DNA of 48,084 bases from Singulisphaera sp. GP187 (GCA_945861245.1 CAMAUE010000023.1:1-48084), one strand, 5' to 3'. Counted from the stretch's first letter, positions 35,307 through 43,989 are shown. Notes: generated from the letters alone by a model not told the origin. Made by a program: numbers and translations.

Positions 35307-35660
35307 TGCTTCCGCAATTCCGCGTGCCGTCTTGTGTTCGCGTGGGATTTACCATGTGCGAGCAGGGTTGACTTTTTTCGAGCCTTCAAACGTCCCTTCG
35401 CCGGCGCTCAGGCTTGGATCCGTCCAACCGAACCGCGTGCAGTCTATTCCGCGCAATAAGCCGCATGCGAAACGTAGACGAAGGAGCGAAACCCCACTTC
35501 CGATATCTCCCATCCCTCCTATCATGCCAGCACAATCCGCATGACCGCCAAAATCGATCTTTCTGTCAAGCTCGCCCCAGTTTTTCGCCGAATAATTAAG
35601 GAGGGGAATCCTCGCGTCCTCCTCGCGGGGTGTCGGACTTTTCGCTGGGATGGGTTGTTC
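35307..35660. other. Intergenic with half repeats
   Basis: About 350 bp without a convincing gene. It holds a half family J unit (35394-35414, CCCTTCGCCGGCGCTCAGG) and a weak family A remnant near 35447-35475 (TTCCGCGCAATAAGCCGC). The promoter and ribosome binding site of the next gene should lie at the right end. Confidence 0.55.
35394..35414. repeat. Half element, family J (J2)
   Basis: Matches the right arm of J1 with a single change. No partner arm follows. Confidence 0.75.
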
Positions 35661-36503
35661 ATGAAAATGACACACATGGGACTGGGCATGCTCGTAGCGG
35701 GATGTTTGGCCTGCTCGTCGGTATTGGCCCAACAGTCGACGAATCAGCCGCTCTTCCCAGTACCTTCGCCGACGGACGAGCATCGAACGCGGCCAACGCC
35801 GCCGGCAACCGCGGTCTCATCCAGCCGCGGACTTTCCGACTGGATCACCTACCAGCAGCGCGAGCCGGACGGTTTGCCGAATCGCTATACGCCGCTCTAT
35901 ACGGAAACGTATCTTCGCGCCGGTCCATCGATCCCGGTCGGCGGCATGACGCTCAGCCGAGAGTTGCAAACGGGCTGGTCGGTCGTCGCCGGGGTACAAG
36001 CGCTCTTCTTCAACGCACCACACACCCGCGCGTGGGTTGCCGACCTGCATATCATCAACACGCACGAATACCACAACGGTAATGCGACCGGCTTTCCCGT
36101 GACGGTCTTCAGCAACAACACGCGGACCGATTTTGGCTCCGGCAACTTGGCCGGCGCCACCGTCAACGCATCCAACCGCACCATGGTCGGCCTCGGCTTC
36201 GGACGGCAATGGTACCTCCGCGAACCCGCAAATGTGGCCGAGGGGAAACGATGGCGCGTCGGCCTCGATGGCGGCGGTCGTTATGGCACACATCGTCTCG
36301 ACTTGAACGAGGCTCGCCATCTCGTTGACGTGATCGGCGCGATGTATCTCGCGGTGTCCTCCGACATAGAAATCCCCTGGCGCTCCGTCGTCCTTACAGC
36401 CGGTGCTCGCTTCGAGTGGGCATACACCTGGAGTGATGTGCTGCAGCAAACGAGCGACGTCCAAGATCTCAACGTCCTCTTCACGGCCGGCGTGCGATAT
36501 TGA
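35661..36503 (+). CDS. Predicted outer-membrane or secreted protein
   Basis: 280 residues from the ATG at 35661, which opens a signal peptide (MKMTHMGLGMLVAGCLACSSVLAQ). The mature part is rich in aromatic, Gly and Asn residues with alternating strands (YTPLYTETYLRAGPS, GWSVVAGVQALFF, RWRVGLDGGGRYGTHRLD) and ends VLFTAGVRY, an outer-membrane-barrel-like terminus. No enzyme motif is visible. The function is unknown; it is probably a small porin or barrel of the planctomycete outer membrane. Confidence 0.72.
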   Translation: MKMTHMGLGMLVAGCLACSSVLAQQSTNQPLFPVPSPTDEHRTRPTPPATAVSSSRGLSDWITYQQREPDGLPNRYTPLYTETYLRAGPSIPVGGMTLSRELQTGWSVVAGVQALFFNAPHTRAWVADLHIINTHEYHNGNATGFPVTVFSNNTRTDFGSGNLAGATVNASNRTMVGLGFGRQWYLREPANVAEGKRWRVGLDGGGRYGTHRLDLNEARHLVDVIGAMYLAVSSDIEIPWRSVVLTAGARFEWAYTWSDVLQQTSDVQDLNVLFTAGVRY

Positions 36504-36617
36504 GCCATCCCTTTGCCACCAAACTAAGGCAACGCAATCGGGCCGGGCGTCGTATATTAAGTTAATGTTCCGCACGAGGGAGCCAGGAAAACCGAAATTA
36601 CAACTTCCCGATTTCGA

Positions 36618-36678
36618 ATTGCCGCTAGCGGCTTAGCCCTCGCAAGGCACCACGCGAGCGCCAAGCCGCAAGCGGTAT
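36618..36678. repeat. Inverted repeat, family A (A7)
   Basis: Arms 36618-36643 and 36654-36678 with a few changes (GCCGCTAGCGGCTTAGCC...GCCAAGCCGCAAGCGGTAT). About 115 bp after the previous gene's stop and 43 bp before the NHL gene start. Confidence 0.88.
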
Positions 36679-36720
36679 TATTGGGATTTCCTAAACGTCG
36701 CCGAGGTCAAGGAAAATTCC

Positions 36721-37680
36721 ATGTCTGCACACAAAGAACTCACACCCGGGCCGAAGCGATCGACAAGCAGCCGTTCGCTTCTGCTGCGGTTCACCCTCTT
36801 CGTCCTCAGCGTCGCCGTCGTCGCTGGGGCGTCGGCGCTCACCGGCGAAAAAACCGCACCGAAGCTGGAATTCAATCCAGTCGAGAACTGGCCAACCTGG
36901 CCCGACAAAGTCCCGCGCGGCGGCATCTCAGGCATTGCCGTCGATGGCAGAGACAACGTCTATCTCTTGCACCGCATCAAACCCTACGTGCTTGTCTTTG
37001 ACAAGAGCGGCAAGCACATCCGCTCTTGGGACGGCGATTTCAAAACCCCGCATGGACTGCGTATCGACGCCGACGGCAACGTCTGGATCGCTGACATGGC
37101 CAACCATCTCGTGCAGAAATTCACCCCCGAAGGCAAGCTACTGCTTTCGCTCGGGCAGAAGGATAAACCAGGACTCGCCAGCGATCAGTTCAACAAACCC
37201 GCCGACGTCGGCTTCGGTCCCGACGGCGAATTTTATGTTGCCGACGGGTATGGCAATTCACGCATCGCGAAGTTTTCCAAAGACGGCAAGTTCGTGCAGG
37301 ACTGGGGAGTAAAGGGCAAGGGCGAATCGCAGTTCAACATCCCGCACGTCGTTATGCTCGACACCAAGAATCGCGTTATCGTTGGTGATCGCGAAAACCT
37401 GCGCGTGCAAATCTTCGATCGCACGGGCAAATTCGTGCAGCAGTGGACCGACACCGGCGCGCCCTACGGCCTACATCTCTTCAAAGACCGCGTCTATCTC
37501 GCCGATGGGCGTAAAGGCACGATCCGCGTTCTCAATAGCGACGGCAAACTGCTCGCTCGCTGGGAAGGCAGCGACAAAGCCAAAGAGACGCCGCACTGGA
37601 TCACCGTGGACAGCCAAGGTGCGGTCTATGTTGGTTTCGTTTCAGGCAAGAAGATTCAGAAGTGGGTGCAGAAAAGCTGA
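36721..37680 (+). CDS. Secreted NHL-repeat beta-propeller protein
   Basis: 319 residues. A membrane-spanning signal or anchor is at about 20-40 (LLLRFTLFVLSVAVVAGASAL). Then come about six NHL-type blades: GISGIAVDGRDNVYLLHR, PHGLRIDADGNVWIADMANHLVQKFTPEG, PADVGFGPDGEFYVADGYGNSRIAKFSKDG, and IPHVVMLDTKNRVIVGDRENLRVQIFD. The nearest named relatives of such propellers are peptidyl-alpha-hydroxyglycine lyase-like proteins. I see no catalytic residues I would vouch for, so binding is the safest role. It lies alone, convergent with rnpA. Confidence 0.85.
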   Translation: MSAHKELTPGPKRSTSSRSLLLRFTLFVLSVAVVAGASALTGEKTAPKLEFNPVENWPTWPDKVPRGGISGIAVDGRDNVYLLHRIKPYVLVFDKSGKHIRSWDGDFKTPHGLRIDADGNVWIADMANHLVQKFTPEGKLLLSLGQKDKPGLASDQFNKPADVGFGPDGEFYVADGYGNSRIAKFSKDGKFVQDWGVKGKGESQFNIPHVVMLDTKNRVIVGDRENLRVQIFDRTGKFVQQWTDTGAPYGLHLFKDRVYLADGRKGTIRVLNSDGKLLARWEGSDKAKETPHWITVDSQGAVYVGFVSGKKIQKWVQKS

Positions 37681-37712
37681 TTCGTTTTGGCGCGTCGCGG
37701 CTAAAACAAAGG

Positions 37713-38063
37713 TCACTTCCGCAAGCGCTTCGTCACCGCCTGCGTCAAATTAAGCAGCGATTCCTTCGCCAATTCCAGCGTCAATTCCTTCGTCGACCGC
37801 GGCAATATGACGAAATCAAACCCTTGAGGCAATTCCTCGCGCGTTAAGCGAAACGCCTCCCGACACAGCCGCTTGAATCGATTGCGGCCGACAGCATTGC
37901 CGAACTTGCGCGACACCGACAGCCCTAGTCGCGCACGCCCCAACGCGTTCGCGCAGCCGTAGACGATAAACGACTGATTGCTGACGGAGCATTTGCGCTC
38001 ATACACTCGCTTGAAATCAATCGGTGACAGCAAGCGATCCTGTTTGCCAAACGTAAACATCAT
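37713..38063 (-). CDS. rnpA: RNase P protein component
   Basis: 116 residues, the normal size, with the RNA-binding signature [27 protein letters not shown] in the middle. It assists the RNase P RNA in tRNA 5' processing. Its ATG immediately follows the dnaJ stop (stop and start abut at 38063/38064), so the two are surely co-transcribed. In most bacteria rnpA follows rpmH; here rpmH is absent and a CbpA-type dnaJ takes that place. Confidence 0.95.
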   Translation of the reverse strand: MMFTFGKQDRLLSPIDFKRVYERKCSVSNQSFIVYGCANALGRARLGLSVSRKFGNAVGRNRFKRLCREAFRLTREELPQGFDFVILPRSTKELTLELAKESLLNLTQAVTKRLRK

Positions 38064-38927
38064 TCATTCCCAAGGCGAGCCGACGCGCGGCTGATGCGGG
38101 TTGGCTTGAGCGAATTCCTCGATCAGCTTTCGACTTTTGTCATCGACGATCGGCGGCGCGACGATTTTCAGTTCGACGAATTGATCGCCGCCCTTGATGC
38201 CCTTGCCGCGTAATCGCAAACGCGCTCCGCTAGACGCGCTGGCAGGCACCTTGACTGTCAGTTTACCGCCAGCCAACGTCGGCACGTCGATCTTGGCGCC
38301 AAGCACGGATTCGGCAATCGTAATCGGCGCGACGACGATGATATCGTTGCCGTCGCGTTTGAACCAGGCATGCGGCTCGACGCGAATCTTCAGGTGCAAG
38401 TCGGATCGGCCCGGCCCCTGCCCTTGCAAACGCAACGTCTGTCCTTCCTCGACGCCAGGTGGGATTTTTACGTCGACATTTCGATCGTTGATGACCAGCG
38501 ACATCGTTCCACCGATAGCTGCCGTCTCGAATGGCACCTGCAAATCATGTACGCTCGGTTCGGGTGGCGCCGCGTGCCGCCCGCGCGCGTTGCGTCGACC
38601 TCGACCGCCGCCGGCGAACTGGGCCATGATGTCATCGAATGCGCCGGGGTCGATCGATTCGCTATTTTGAAACCCGCCGAAGCCTCCAGGACGGAATCCT
38701 TCCGGAGCTCCCTCGGCTGTGCCAAACTTGTCATAGCGGGCGCGTTTCTTCGGATCGTCGAGCACGTCGTATGCTTCCTGAATCTCCTTAAAACGTGCCT
38801 CTGCGGCCTTGTCGCCTGGATTGCGATCCGGATGCGTCTCTTTCACCAGCCGACGATAGGCCTGTTTGATCTCGTCCGCGGCAGCAGAACGCGGCACGCT
38901 CAGGACGTCATAGTAATCGCGCGGCAT
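38064..38927 (-). CDS. CbpA-type DnaJ co-chaperone
   Basis: 287 residues. The J domain is at 1-70 (DYYDVLSVPRSAAADEIKQAYRRL) with the HPD motif at 32-34. A G/F-rich linker follows (GAPEGFRPGGFGGFQN), but no Cys-rich zinc-finger domain. The C-terminal peptide-binding region contains PPGVEEGQTLRLQGQGP and VPTLAGGKLTVKVPA. This is the layout of CbpA/class II DnaJ, which delivers substrate to DnaK. It is directly upstream of rnpA in one operon. Confidence 0.94.
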   Translation of the reverse strand: MPRDYYDVLSVPRSAAADEIKQAYRRLVKETHPDRNPGDKAAEARFKEIQEAYDVLDDPKKRARYDKFGTAEGAPEGFRPGGFGGFQNSESIDPGAFDDIMAQFAGGGRGRRNARGRHAAPPEPSVHDLQVPFETAAIGGTMSLVINDRNVDVKIPPGVEEGQTLRLQGQGPGRSDLHLKIRVEPHAWFKRDGNDIIVVAPITIAESVLGAKIDVPTLAGGKLTVKVPASASSGARLRLRGKGIKGGDQFVELKIVAPPIVDDKSRKLIEEFAQANPHQPRVGSPWE

Positions 38928-39011
38928 AGGTTGCTTTTCCCGTAGATCCAGTCGCCACCAAAACTCTCCACATTATTATATGTCTCGCTAGAACTCGCCT
39001 ATGCAATCCGG

Positions 39012-39134
39012 TCAGGATCGCGCACGCAGTAATCGCTGATTTACATTTTCAAACCGCCAGCAAAGATGTCAGAGCCGCGCACGAAGTAAGCGGTTGATTG
39101 AGTTTCCATCCGCTTACTTCGTGCACGGCTCTGA
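39012..39134. repeat. Family D inverted repeat with extra half unit (D2)
   Basis: A complete D element is at 39069-39134 (25-bp arms 39069-39093 and 39110-39134, one mismatch, TCAGAGCCGCGCACG start). A partial left arm of the same family lies just before it at 39012-39037 (CAGGATCGCGCACGCAG). It lies 85-200 bp upstream of dnaJ. Confidence 0.88.
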
Positions 39135-39151
39135 CAGGAGTGCAAAACACA

Positions 39152-39406
39152 ATGTCGACGCAGCCGTATTCGGTGGTTCCGTCCGCCAATCCCCATTGCA
39201 AAGACGCGGAATATGCAGGTACAATGAATGGGGCAATCTCATCGGATGAGCGGATGATCGCAAACAATCCGCAACTGCCGGTGCTCGGCCCGATGGGGTC
39301 GCCAATTTATGCGACAACGACGATTTGCAAGACCGCCGATTCGGTCACGCTGAAGCTGGATGGGGTCGCCATCGCGCCGTTCGCTGTGGGTGAATTGTTG
39401 TCCTGA
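39152..39406 (+). CDS. Small hypothetical protein
   Basis: 84 residues from the ATG at 39152, with GGAG 12 bases upstream. Low complexity, no signal peptide or membrane segment. No family recognised. It stops six bases before the ribosome binding site of the next gene, which supports it being a real frame, but the codon pattern is not strongly coding. It may be a fragment. Function unknown. Confidence 0.45.
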   Translation: MSTQPYSVVPSANPHCKDAEYAGTMNGAISSDERMIANNPQLPVLGPMGSPIYATTTICKTADSVTLKLDGVAIAPFAVGELLS

Positions 39407-39421
39407 ACAAGGAGGTTAATC

Positions 39422-39841
39422 ATGTCTATCGTATGCCTCGTGGCGTTCGCGCTGATTGGGCAGGAACCGATCCTCAAGGCGCAGAGTCCAATTTGGGCAA
39501 AGGTCGTCGAGTTCAAGGCTGAGCCGATCAAGGTTGGCGCGGACGGCGTCGAGATCGTGTCGATTCGGATGAAGATCCATCCCGAATTCCACATTTATGC
39601 GACTCCCCAACCGGATGAAATATTAAGGAGCGTGGAAATGAGACTGACTATCAAATCGAAAAACCCAAAGACGCAATCGGAAGTCAGGTATCCGAAGGCG
39701 ATCGAGGTAAAGGAAGGCAGCATACATTGGACGAAATACGAAGGCAACATCGTCATCACCGGTCTGGTGCGACGAGCCAAGGGTGATACAACTCCGCTAG
39801 AATGCACGTTTCGCCTACACGGGTCCAATTACACACGCTGA
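39422..39841 (+). CDS. DsbD N-terminal-domain-like secreted protein (first of tandem pair)
   Basis: 139 residues with AAGGAGG upstream of the ATG at 39422. A short signal-like N-terminus (IVCLVAFALIGQEPI) precedes a beta domain with PEFHIYATPQPDE and EGNIVITGLVRRAKGDTTPLECTF. This resembles the N-terminal domain of thiol-disulphide interchange proteins (DsbD-N) often found as free-standing planctomycete proteins. The expected cysteine pair is not seen, so no redox role is claimed. It has a downstream paralogue. Confidence 0.65.
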   Translation: MSIVCLVAFALIGQEPILKAQSPIWAKVVEFKAEPIKVGADGVEIVSIRMKIHPEFHIYATPQPDEILRSVEMRLTIKSKNPKTQSEVRYPKAIEVKEGSIHWTKYEGNIVITGLVRRAKGDTTPLECTFRLHGSNYTR

Positions 39842-39854
39842 CTCGGCCAAGCTC

Positions 39855-39869
39855 GCGTGAGTTTCACGC
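39855..39869. terminator. Hairpin GCGTGAGTTTCACGC
   Basis: A 6-bp stem with a 3-nt loop, 13 bp after the first DsbD-N-like gene. It is repeated exactly at 40374-40388 after the second, so the pair duplicated with its 3' end. Confidence 0.65.
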
Positions 39870-39931
39870 TATCCAAGTGACGGATCGTTTATGCTGACCT
39901 ATTGATTTTCCACGCGGTAAGGTCTGACACC

Positions 39932-40360
39932 ATGCACCACCTCTGCTTACTTGCGATGTTCTACGCGGGCGATGTCGCCGAACCCGCTTCGCCGAAGGAG
40001 CCTCGTCCCACTAATTCGTTGTACTACGTCCAGGCCACAGTCGATGCCGGGCCGACGAACGCACGCGGTTTGCAGATCGTCACCATACGATTGAAGCTAA
40101 AGCCGATTCAACGGGTCTATGAGACGCCGCGAGGCAAGGTGGAACACATCAGTTCGCGTGCATTGACAATGAAGCTGACGGCCGCCACTCGTGATACAAA
40201 AACGCAGGTGGACGTGATTTATCCGAAAGGCCACGAGGACGGGAAATACATCGCCTATGCCAGCGATGAGCTTGCCATTCAAGTGCTTATCCAGCGTGCG
40301 GACGGTGACCGAAGCCCAGTGCAGGGGCAGGTTAACTTTGGCGTAATGGGCTCCTTCTGA
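39932..40360 (+). CDS. DsbD N-terminal-domain-like protein (second of tandem pair)
   Basis: 142 residues from the ATG at 39932. It aligns with the first copy through QIVTIRLKLKPIQRVYETP, TQVDVIYPKG and VLIQRADGDRSPVQGQVNF. Sequence identity is low but the order of motifs is the same, so it looks like an old tandem duplicate. No signal peptide is obvious beyond LCLLAMFYAGDVA, which may be cleaved. Role unknown; the same DsbD-N caution applies. Confidence 0.6.
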   Translation: MHHLCLLAMFYAGDVAEPASPKEPRPTNSLYYVQATVDAGPTNARGLQIVTIRLKLKPIQRVYETPRGKVEHISSRALTMKLTAATRDTKTQVDVIYPKGHEDGKYIAYASDELAIQVLIQRADGDRSPVQGQVNFGVMGSF

Positions 40361-40373
40361 ATAACCTCCGCCA

Positions 40374-40388
40374 GCGTGAGTTTCACGC
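40374..40388. terminator. Hairpin GCGTGAGTTTCACGC (second copy)
   Basis: Same 15-bp palindrome as 39855-39869, 13 bp after the second DsbD-N-like gene. The next seven bases also resemble those at the first copy (CACGCGACCGAGGTGA against CACGCTATCCAAGTGA). Confidence 0.65.
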
Positions 40389-40432
40389 GACCGAGGTGAG
40401 TTGAACATTCATTTTCCTGGCGGGCGGGCGCA

Positions 40433-40460
40433 TCAACCTGCCGCTTACGCGGCTAGGCTC
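40433..40460. repeat. Half element, family K (K1)
   Basis: AACCTGCCGCTTACGCGG followed by CTAGGCTC, matching one arm of K2 (41673-41756). It lies 14 bp past the 3' end of the sialidase-like gene (minus strand). Confidence 0.85.
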
Positions 40461-40474
40461 CCCGCACCCAAAGC

Positions 40475-41605
40475 TCACCGCTTCGCCGCCATCGCATCCA
40501 ACTCCGTCAGCCGCAGGCGCACGCTCACGATGTACGGTGATTCACCGGGCATCCAGTGGCCGTACGTCGTCGTCACGATGGTATCGTCAGGCAACACCTC
40601 GACGCCGGGATAGGCGCAATCGGCTGCCTTGTTGTTCTTCATTAGCCGCACGCGGTACTGGCCCTCGCGGCCTTTGACGATGTCGTCATAGCGGCCGACC
40701 CACGCCACCCAGTCGCCCTTTGTTTTGCTTTCAAGCGTCGTATCACGGAAGCTGATGAACAGCCGACCGTCCTTCGTGTATCGCCCCGTGTGGCGGTCGC
40801 CGGTGAGGGCGGCGGGTAGCTCGGTCGGCTTGGTCCAGGTTTCGCCTTCGTCGTTGGAAAAGATGACGTGGGAATTATGCTTACGGGAGTTTTCCCTAAG
40901 CAGCACCGCCATCTGTTTGCCATCGGGCGAGCGGATCAAGCCGGGTTCGCACAGCCAGGCGTTGGTCTTGTCGGCGACGAAGATCGGCCCACCCCAGGTC
41001 AGGCCGCCGTCCTTCGAGATCGCCTTGTAGATGGCATATTTTTGCGGCTTGGTGACTTTGCCGTCGAGGGCGTAAAGCCCGGTGTGAAAGAGGGCCATAT
41101 AATCGCCGTTCTTGAGGCGTTCGACGCTGGACATGGCGACGATGCCGCCGTAATCGCCGATCTTGTTCAATTCGCTCCAGGTCTTGCCGTCGTCAGCGGA
41201 ATGGGCCATGCGAATCGGATAGATGCCGGAGAAGATGACGAGATGCTTGTGCCCCTTCGGATCGATAGTGCGATAGAGCGTGGGCGTTTCTTTCGAGGTC
41301 TCCCAGCTTTTCGGCGTGGGCAGGCGCTCGCTCCAGGTCAGGCCGCCGTCGGTGGAGCGCTTCATGACGATGGCGCCTTTGCCATGACCTTTGGGATAGA
41401 CGATGAGGATCGTTTTGCCGTCCTCGAAAAGAAAGGTCGTGGGATGGCCGAGGTATTGGCCTTTCTCGCGATCGACAATCACCTGACGTTTCGTCTGATC
41501 GGCCAAATCGAGCAGCGGGATCGTGTAGCCACGCGGCGGCGGAGTTTGGGCCAGAGTGGTCGAAGCAAGTGTGAGACAGATACAAACGCCGAAAACGGTT
41601 CGCAT
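40475..41605 (-). CDS. Secreted sialidase/BNR-repeat protein
   Basis: 376 residues with a cleavable signal peptide (VFGVCICLTLASTTLAQ). Four Asp-box/BNR motifs are visible: STDGGLTW, SADDGKTW, SKDGGLTW, SNDEGETW, on a six-bladed propeller fold. The sialidase active site needs an Arg triad and a Tyr-Glu pair; Arg residues exist at the expected order (RSTDGG region, RHTGRY, RFRLMKNN-like) but I cannot confirm them. It could hydrolyse sialyl or other glycans, or only bind. It ends beside half repeat K1. The start is divergent from the DUF1761 gene. Confidence 0.85.
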   Translation of the reverse strand: MRTVFGVCICLTLASTTLAQTPPPRGYTIPLLDLADQTKRQVIVDREKGQYLGHPTTFLFEDGKTILIVYPKGHGKGAIVMKRSTDGGLTWSERLPTPKSWETSKETPTLYRTIDPKGHKHLVIFSGIYPIRMAHSADDGKTWSELNKIGDYGGIVAMSSVERLKNGDYMALFHTGLYALDGKVTKPQKYAIYKAISKDGGLTWGGPIFVADKTNAWLCEPGLIRSPDGKQMAVLLRENSRKHNSHVIFSNDEGETWTKPTELPAALTGDRHTGRYTKDGRLFISFRDTTLESKTKGDWVAWVGRYDDIVKGREGQYRVRLMKNNKAADCAYPGVEVLPDDTIVTTTYGHWMPGESPYIVSVRLRLTELDAMAAKR

Positions 41606-41672
41606 GATTGGCTCCCATCGAGAAAAAAATTGTGAGGGGTATTCTATGCGTTGCGAAGTTGAAAATTAGACC

Positions 41673-41756
41673 TTTGGCGAGCCTAGCCGCGTAAGCGGCA
41701 GGTTGACGTTGGTGATCGCGCATTCAACCTGCCGCTTACGCGGCTAGGCTCGCCAA
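41673..41756. repeat. Inverted repeat, family K (K2)
   Basis: Arms of about 34 bp (41673-41706 and 41723-41756), perfect, with a 16-nt centre. Each arm contains the internal stem CCGCGTAAGCGG. It lies between the divergent sialidase-like and DUF1761 starts, 18 bp before the latter. Confidence 0.95.
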
Positions 41757-41773
41757 AATAAGGAATCATCACC

Positions 41774-42196
41774 ATGCTCGAAAAACTCGCGCTCATCAAT
41801 TGGCTTGCCGTGCTCGTCGCCGGTCTGGGGTCGTTCTTTCTCGGCGGGGTTTGGTATCAGGCGTTGTTCGGGAAACTTTGGGTTGCAATGCACGGCTGGA
41901 GCGAGGCCGAAGTGAACGCGATGAGGGCGAAGATGAACCCAGTCACCTTCTTCGGCGGGATGATTGCGTCCTATCTCGTGGCGGCGGTCGGGATGGCGTT
42001 TGTCGTCGTCAATGTCCACTACAGCCATTGGACGGATGGCCTGATCCTCGGCGCCGCAATGTGGGTGATCGTCGCCGCCGCGGCGTTTACGAATCATATC
42101 GCGCAACAAAAACAGCTCGGCCTGTTCTTGATCGATGCGGGCTTCTACTTGGTATTCCTGTTGTTTCAGGGCGTGCTACTGACATCTTGGCGTTGA
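41774..42196 (+). CDS. DUF1761 membrane protein
   Basis: 140 residues with four membrane helices (LINWLAVLVAGLGSFFLGGVWY, ASYLVAAVGMAFVVVNV, LILGAAMWVIVAAAAFTNH, FLIDAGFYLVFLLFQGVLL). The opening NWLAVLVAGLGSFFLGGVWYQALFGKLW is characteristic of DUF1761 inner-membrane proteins. The function of the family is unknown. The ATG at 41774 lies 17 bp past repeat K2, so the hairpin is in its 5' untranslated region or promoter. Confidence 0.88.
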   Translation: MLEKLALINWLAVLVAGLGSFFLGGVWYQALFGKLWVAMHGWSEAEVNAMRAKMNPVTFFGGMIASYLVAAVGMAFVVVNVHYSHWTDGLILGAAMWVIVAAAAFTNHIAQQKQLGLFLIDAGFYLVFLLFQGVLLTSWR

Positions 42197-42261
42197 GCCC
42201 CGATTTCTAGCATTTAGGGTTAACTACAAATTGCCACATACTCAGTCGGAGCTAGCAATCG

Positions 42262-43140
42262 ATGAGAAAATGGTTCATGCGTGCGATACTCGGCCTAGCC
42301 GTTCTGGGCGTGATGTTTGTTGGCGGTTCTTGGCTGGCCGCTCGGCATGCGACCAGTACGAAGCCGTCAATCATCGGTGCACCGCCTAGCGATTTTCCTT
42401 ACCCGGTCGAGAACGCCAGTTTCACGACGCGCGATGGCGAAACCATCTCCAGCTGGCTGGTCCCCGCTGACTCCTCCGCGCCAGCCATCGTGCTATTGCA
42501 CGGTTATCGTGGCACGCGCTGGCAGATGATCCACCGTGCCAAGTTGTTCCGCTCGCTCGGATTCGCCGTCCTGCTCTATGACGCCCGAGCTTGCGGTGAA
42601 TCGACCGGCGACGCGACGACTTTCGGCTACCGCGAACGTGCCGACCTGATCGCCGCTTTCGAATTCATGCGCAAGCGCGGCCATGAGCGCATCGCCTGCC
42701 TGGGCATCTCGCAAGGCGGAGCGACGATTCTCTATGCTGGCGAGGAACTCGGCGATGTCCGCTGCGTCGTTTGCGAGAGTGTGTATGACGACATGAGGAA
42801 TGCCGTCGATCGGCGAGCACGCCGCTATACAAGGATGCCGGGTTGGCTGACGTGCTCGCTGCTCGTGCCATTTGCTGAGAGTCGGCTGGAACTGTCGATT
42901 GATGATTTCCGACCGGTGGATCAAATAAGCAAGCTACGTTGCCCGCTGCTTCTCCTCAGTGGCGACCAGGATAATCGTGTTCTGCCGATCGATGCCGAGC
43001 GTCTTTTTCAAACCGCGCGCGAGCCGAAAGAGCTATGGATGATCGCCGGGGCCGGACATGAGGACATGTTCCGCTTCCCGGGCTACGAGGAACGGGTGAC
43101 GAAATTCGTGCAGCGCCATATTGGGCAAGCGGGAAAGTGA
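42262..43140 (+). CDS. Membrane-anchored alpha/beta hydrolase
   Basis: 292 residues. One N-terminal membrane anchor (RAILGLAVLGVMFVGGSWLAA), then a serine hydrolase fold: oxyanion loop HGYRG at 80-84, nucleophile Ser150 in GISQGG, acid Asp237 in SGDQDNRV, base His266 in GAGHED. This is close to BEM46/DUF-type esterases with a complete catalytic triad. The substrate is unknown. It follows DUF1761 by 65 bp on the same strand and may share its transcript. Confidence 0.9.
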   Translation: MRKWFMRAILGLAVLGVMFVGGSWLAARHATSTKPSIIGAPPSDFPYPVENASFTTRDGETISSWLVPADSSAPAIVLLHGYRGTRWQMIHRAKLFRSLGFAVLLYDARACGESTGDATTFGYRERADLIAAFEFMRKRGHERIACLGISQGGATILYAGEELGDVRCVVCESVYDDMRNAVDRRARRYTRMPGWLTCSLLVPFAESRLELSIDDFRPVDQISKLRCPLLLLSGDQDNRVLPIDAERLFQTAREPKELWMIAGAGHEDMFRFPGYEERVTKFVQRHIGQAGK

Positions 43141-43450
43141 ACTATCGGCGCCTTGCCACATCGCGCTCTCGGCATTGCGCTCAGAGATTTTTGCACAAGC
43201 ACAAAATCGCAAACGGAATTCGTATCTGAAGATACCGGTTCGGCAAACTGGCGAAACTTGGAGAATCGTGCCGAGTGAATAGGCAATTGCAATGCTGACG
43301 ATTGCTAGTAGGGCGAATATCACAATCTGCCTGCGGTCGGTCCCATTCAACGTGAAGTTACCCATTCTGCCGAGTCGAAGCTAATAATGTTCACGCGAGC
43401 GAACATTTCGCTTTGCAACCTAATTATTATTTGGCAAGGAGTAAGGGCGC
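43141..43450. other. Intergenic with decayed family A repeat and a possible broken frame
   Basis: About 310 bp. CTCTCGGCATTGCGCTC near 43165 and GCAAACGGAATTC near 43208 look like a strongly decayed family A pair. On the minus strand from 43365 a short frame begins with a membrane helix (QIVIFALLAIVSIAIAYSLG), then loses coherence and runs into the hydrolase gene; it may be a dead gene remnant. Confidence 0.45.
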
Positions 43451-43981
43451 ATGGTGGTAGCTCCTTCAGCAACACCCTGCAGTAACCTGGGCTTCCTTTC
43501 CGTCTTTCAGGAAAGCAACGGCTTTCTCGGCGGATACCTCGTTACGAACGCCTGGGGCAGACCACTCGAATTTCGCATTTCCACAGCCGTCCAGCCGAAC
43601 AAAGTTCAGCAAATCCTTTATGGCGACACGCTCGAATCCTACATCGCCGGTGAAGTGATCGGCAAGACGCTGTTCGAGAAATCGACAACGCCCGTTCAAC
43701 TCGTGGTGGTCGACAATCGGATGTGCCTCGACGTGCGACTACGAATCGACTGTCCTGTCGCTCTGTGGTACGGCGCGACGGTAGGCACTGGCAGTATGCC
43801 GGGCCTGATGGTACAGCCGAAGGTGTTTTGTCACACAGAGTTCCCGCAGGATATCGAGATGATTCGCGAACGGTTGGATAAGCTCACCAATGTCGATTTG
43901 GTGGAGCCGTTCGCGCGAATTCGTGAAGCCGTGCAAGAGGCACGAAAACTCGGCGTGACAACGCGCAATCTGGCGGCGTAA
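43451..43981 (+). CDS. Hypothetical protein
   Basis: 176 residues from the ATG at 43451, with AAGGAGTAAGG upstream. No signal peptide or membrane segment. Segments such as GFLGGYLVTNAWGRPLEFRISTAVQPNKVQQILYG look like a soluble beta domain, and the C-terminus is helical and charged (IEMIRERLDKLTNVDLVEPFARIREAVQEARKL). I do not recognise the family. The next gene is the SDR, separated by family A and C fragments. Confidence 0.75.
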   Translation: MVVAPSATPCSNLGFLSVFQESNGFLGGYLVTNAWGRPLEFRISTAVQPNKVQQILYGDTLESYIAGEVIGKTLFEKSTTPVQLVVVDNRMCLDVRLRIDCPVALWYGATVGTGSMPGLMVQPKVFCHTEFPQDIEMIRERLDKLTNVDLVEPFARIREAVQEARKLGVTTRNLAA

Positions 43982-43989
43982 CCGTCCCG

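Noticed and set aside
43033..43365. Minus-strand frame with a membrane helix
   Set aside because: It overlaps the hydrolase gene by over 100 bp and loses protein-like character after about 40 residues; at most a dead remnant.
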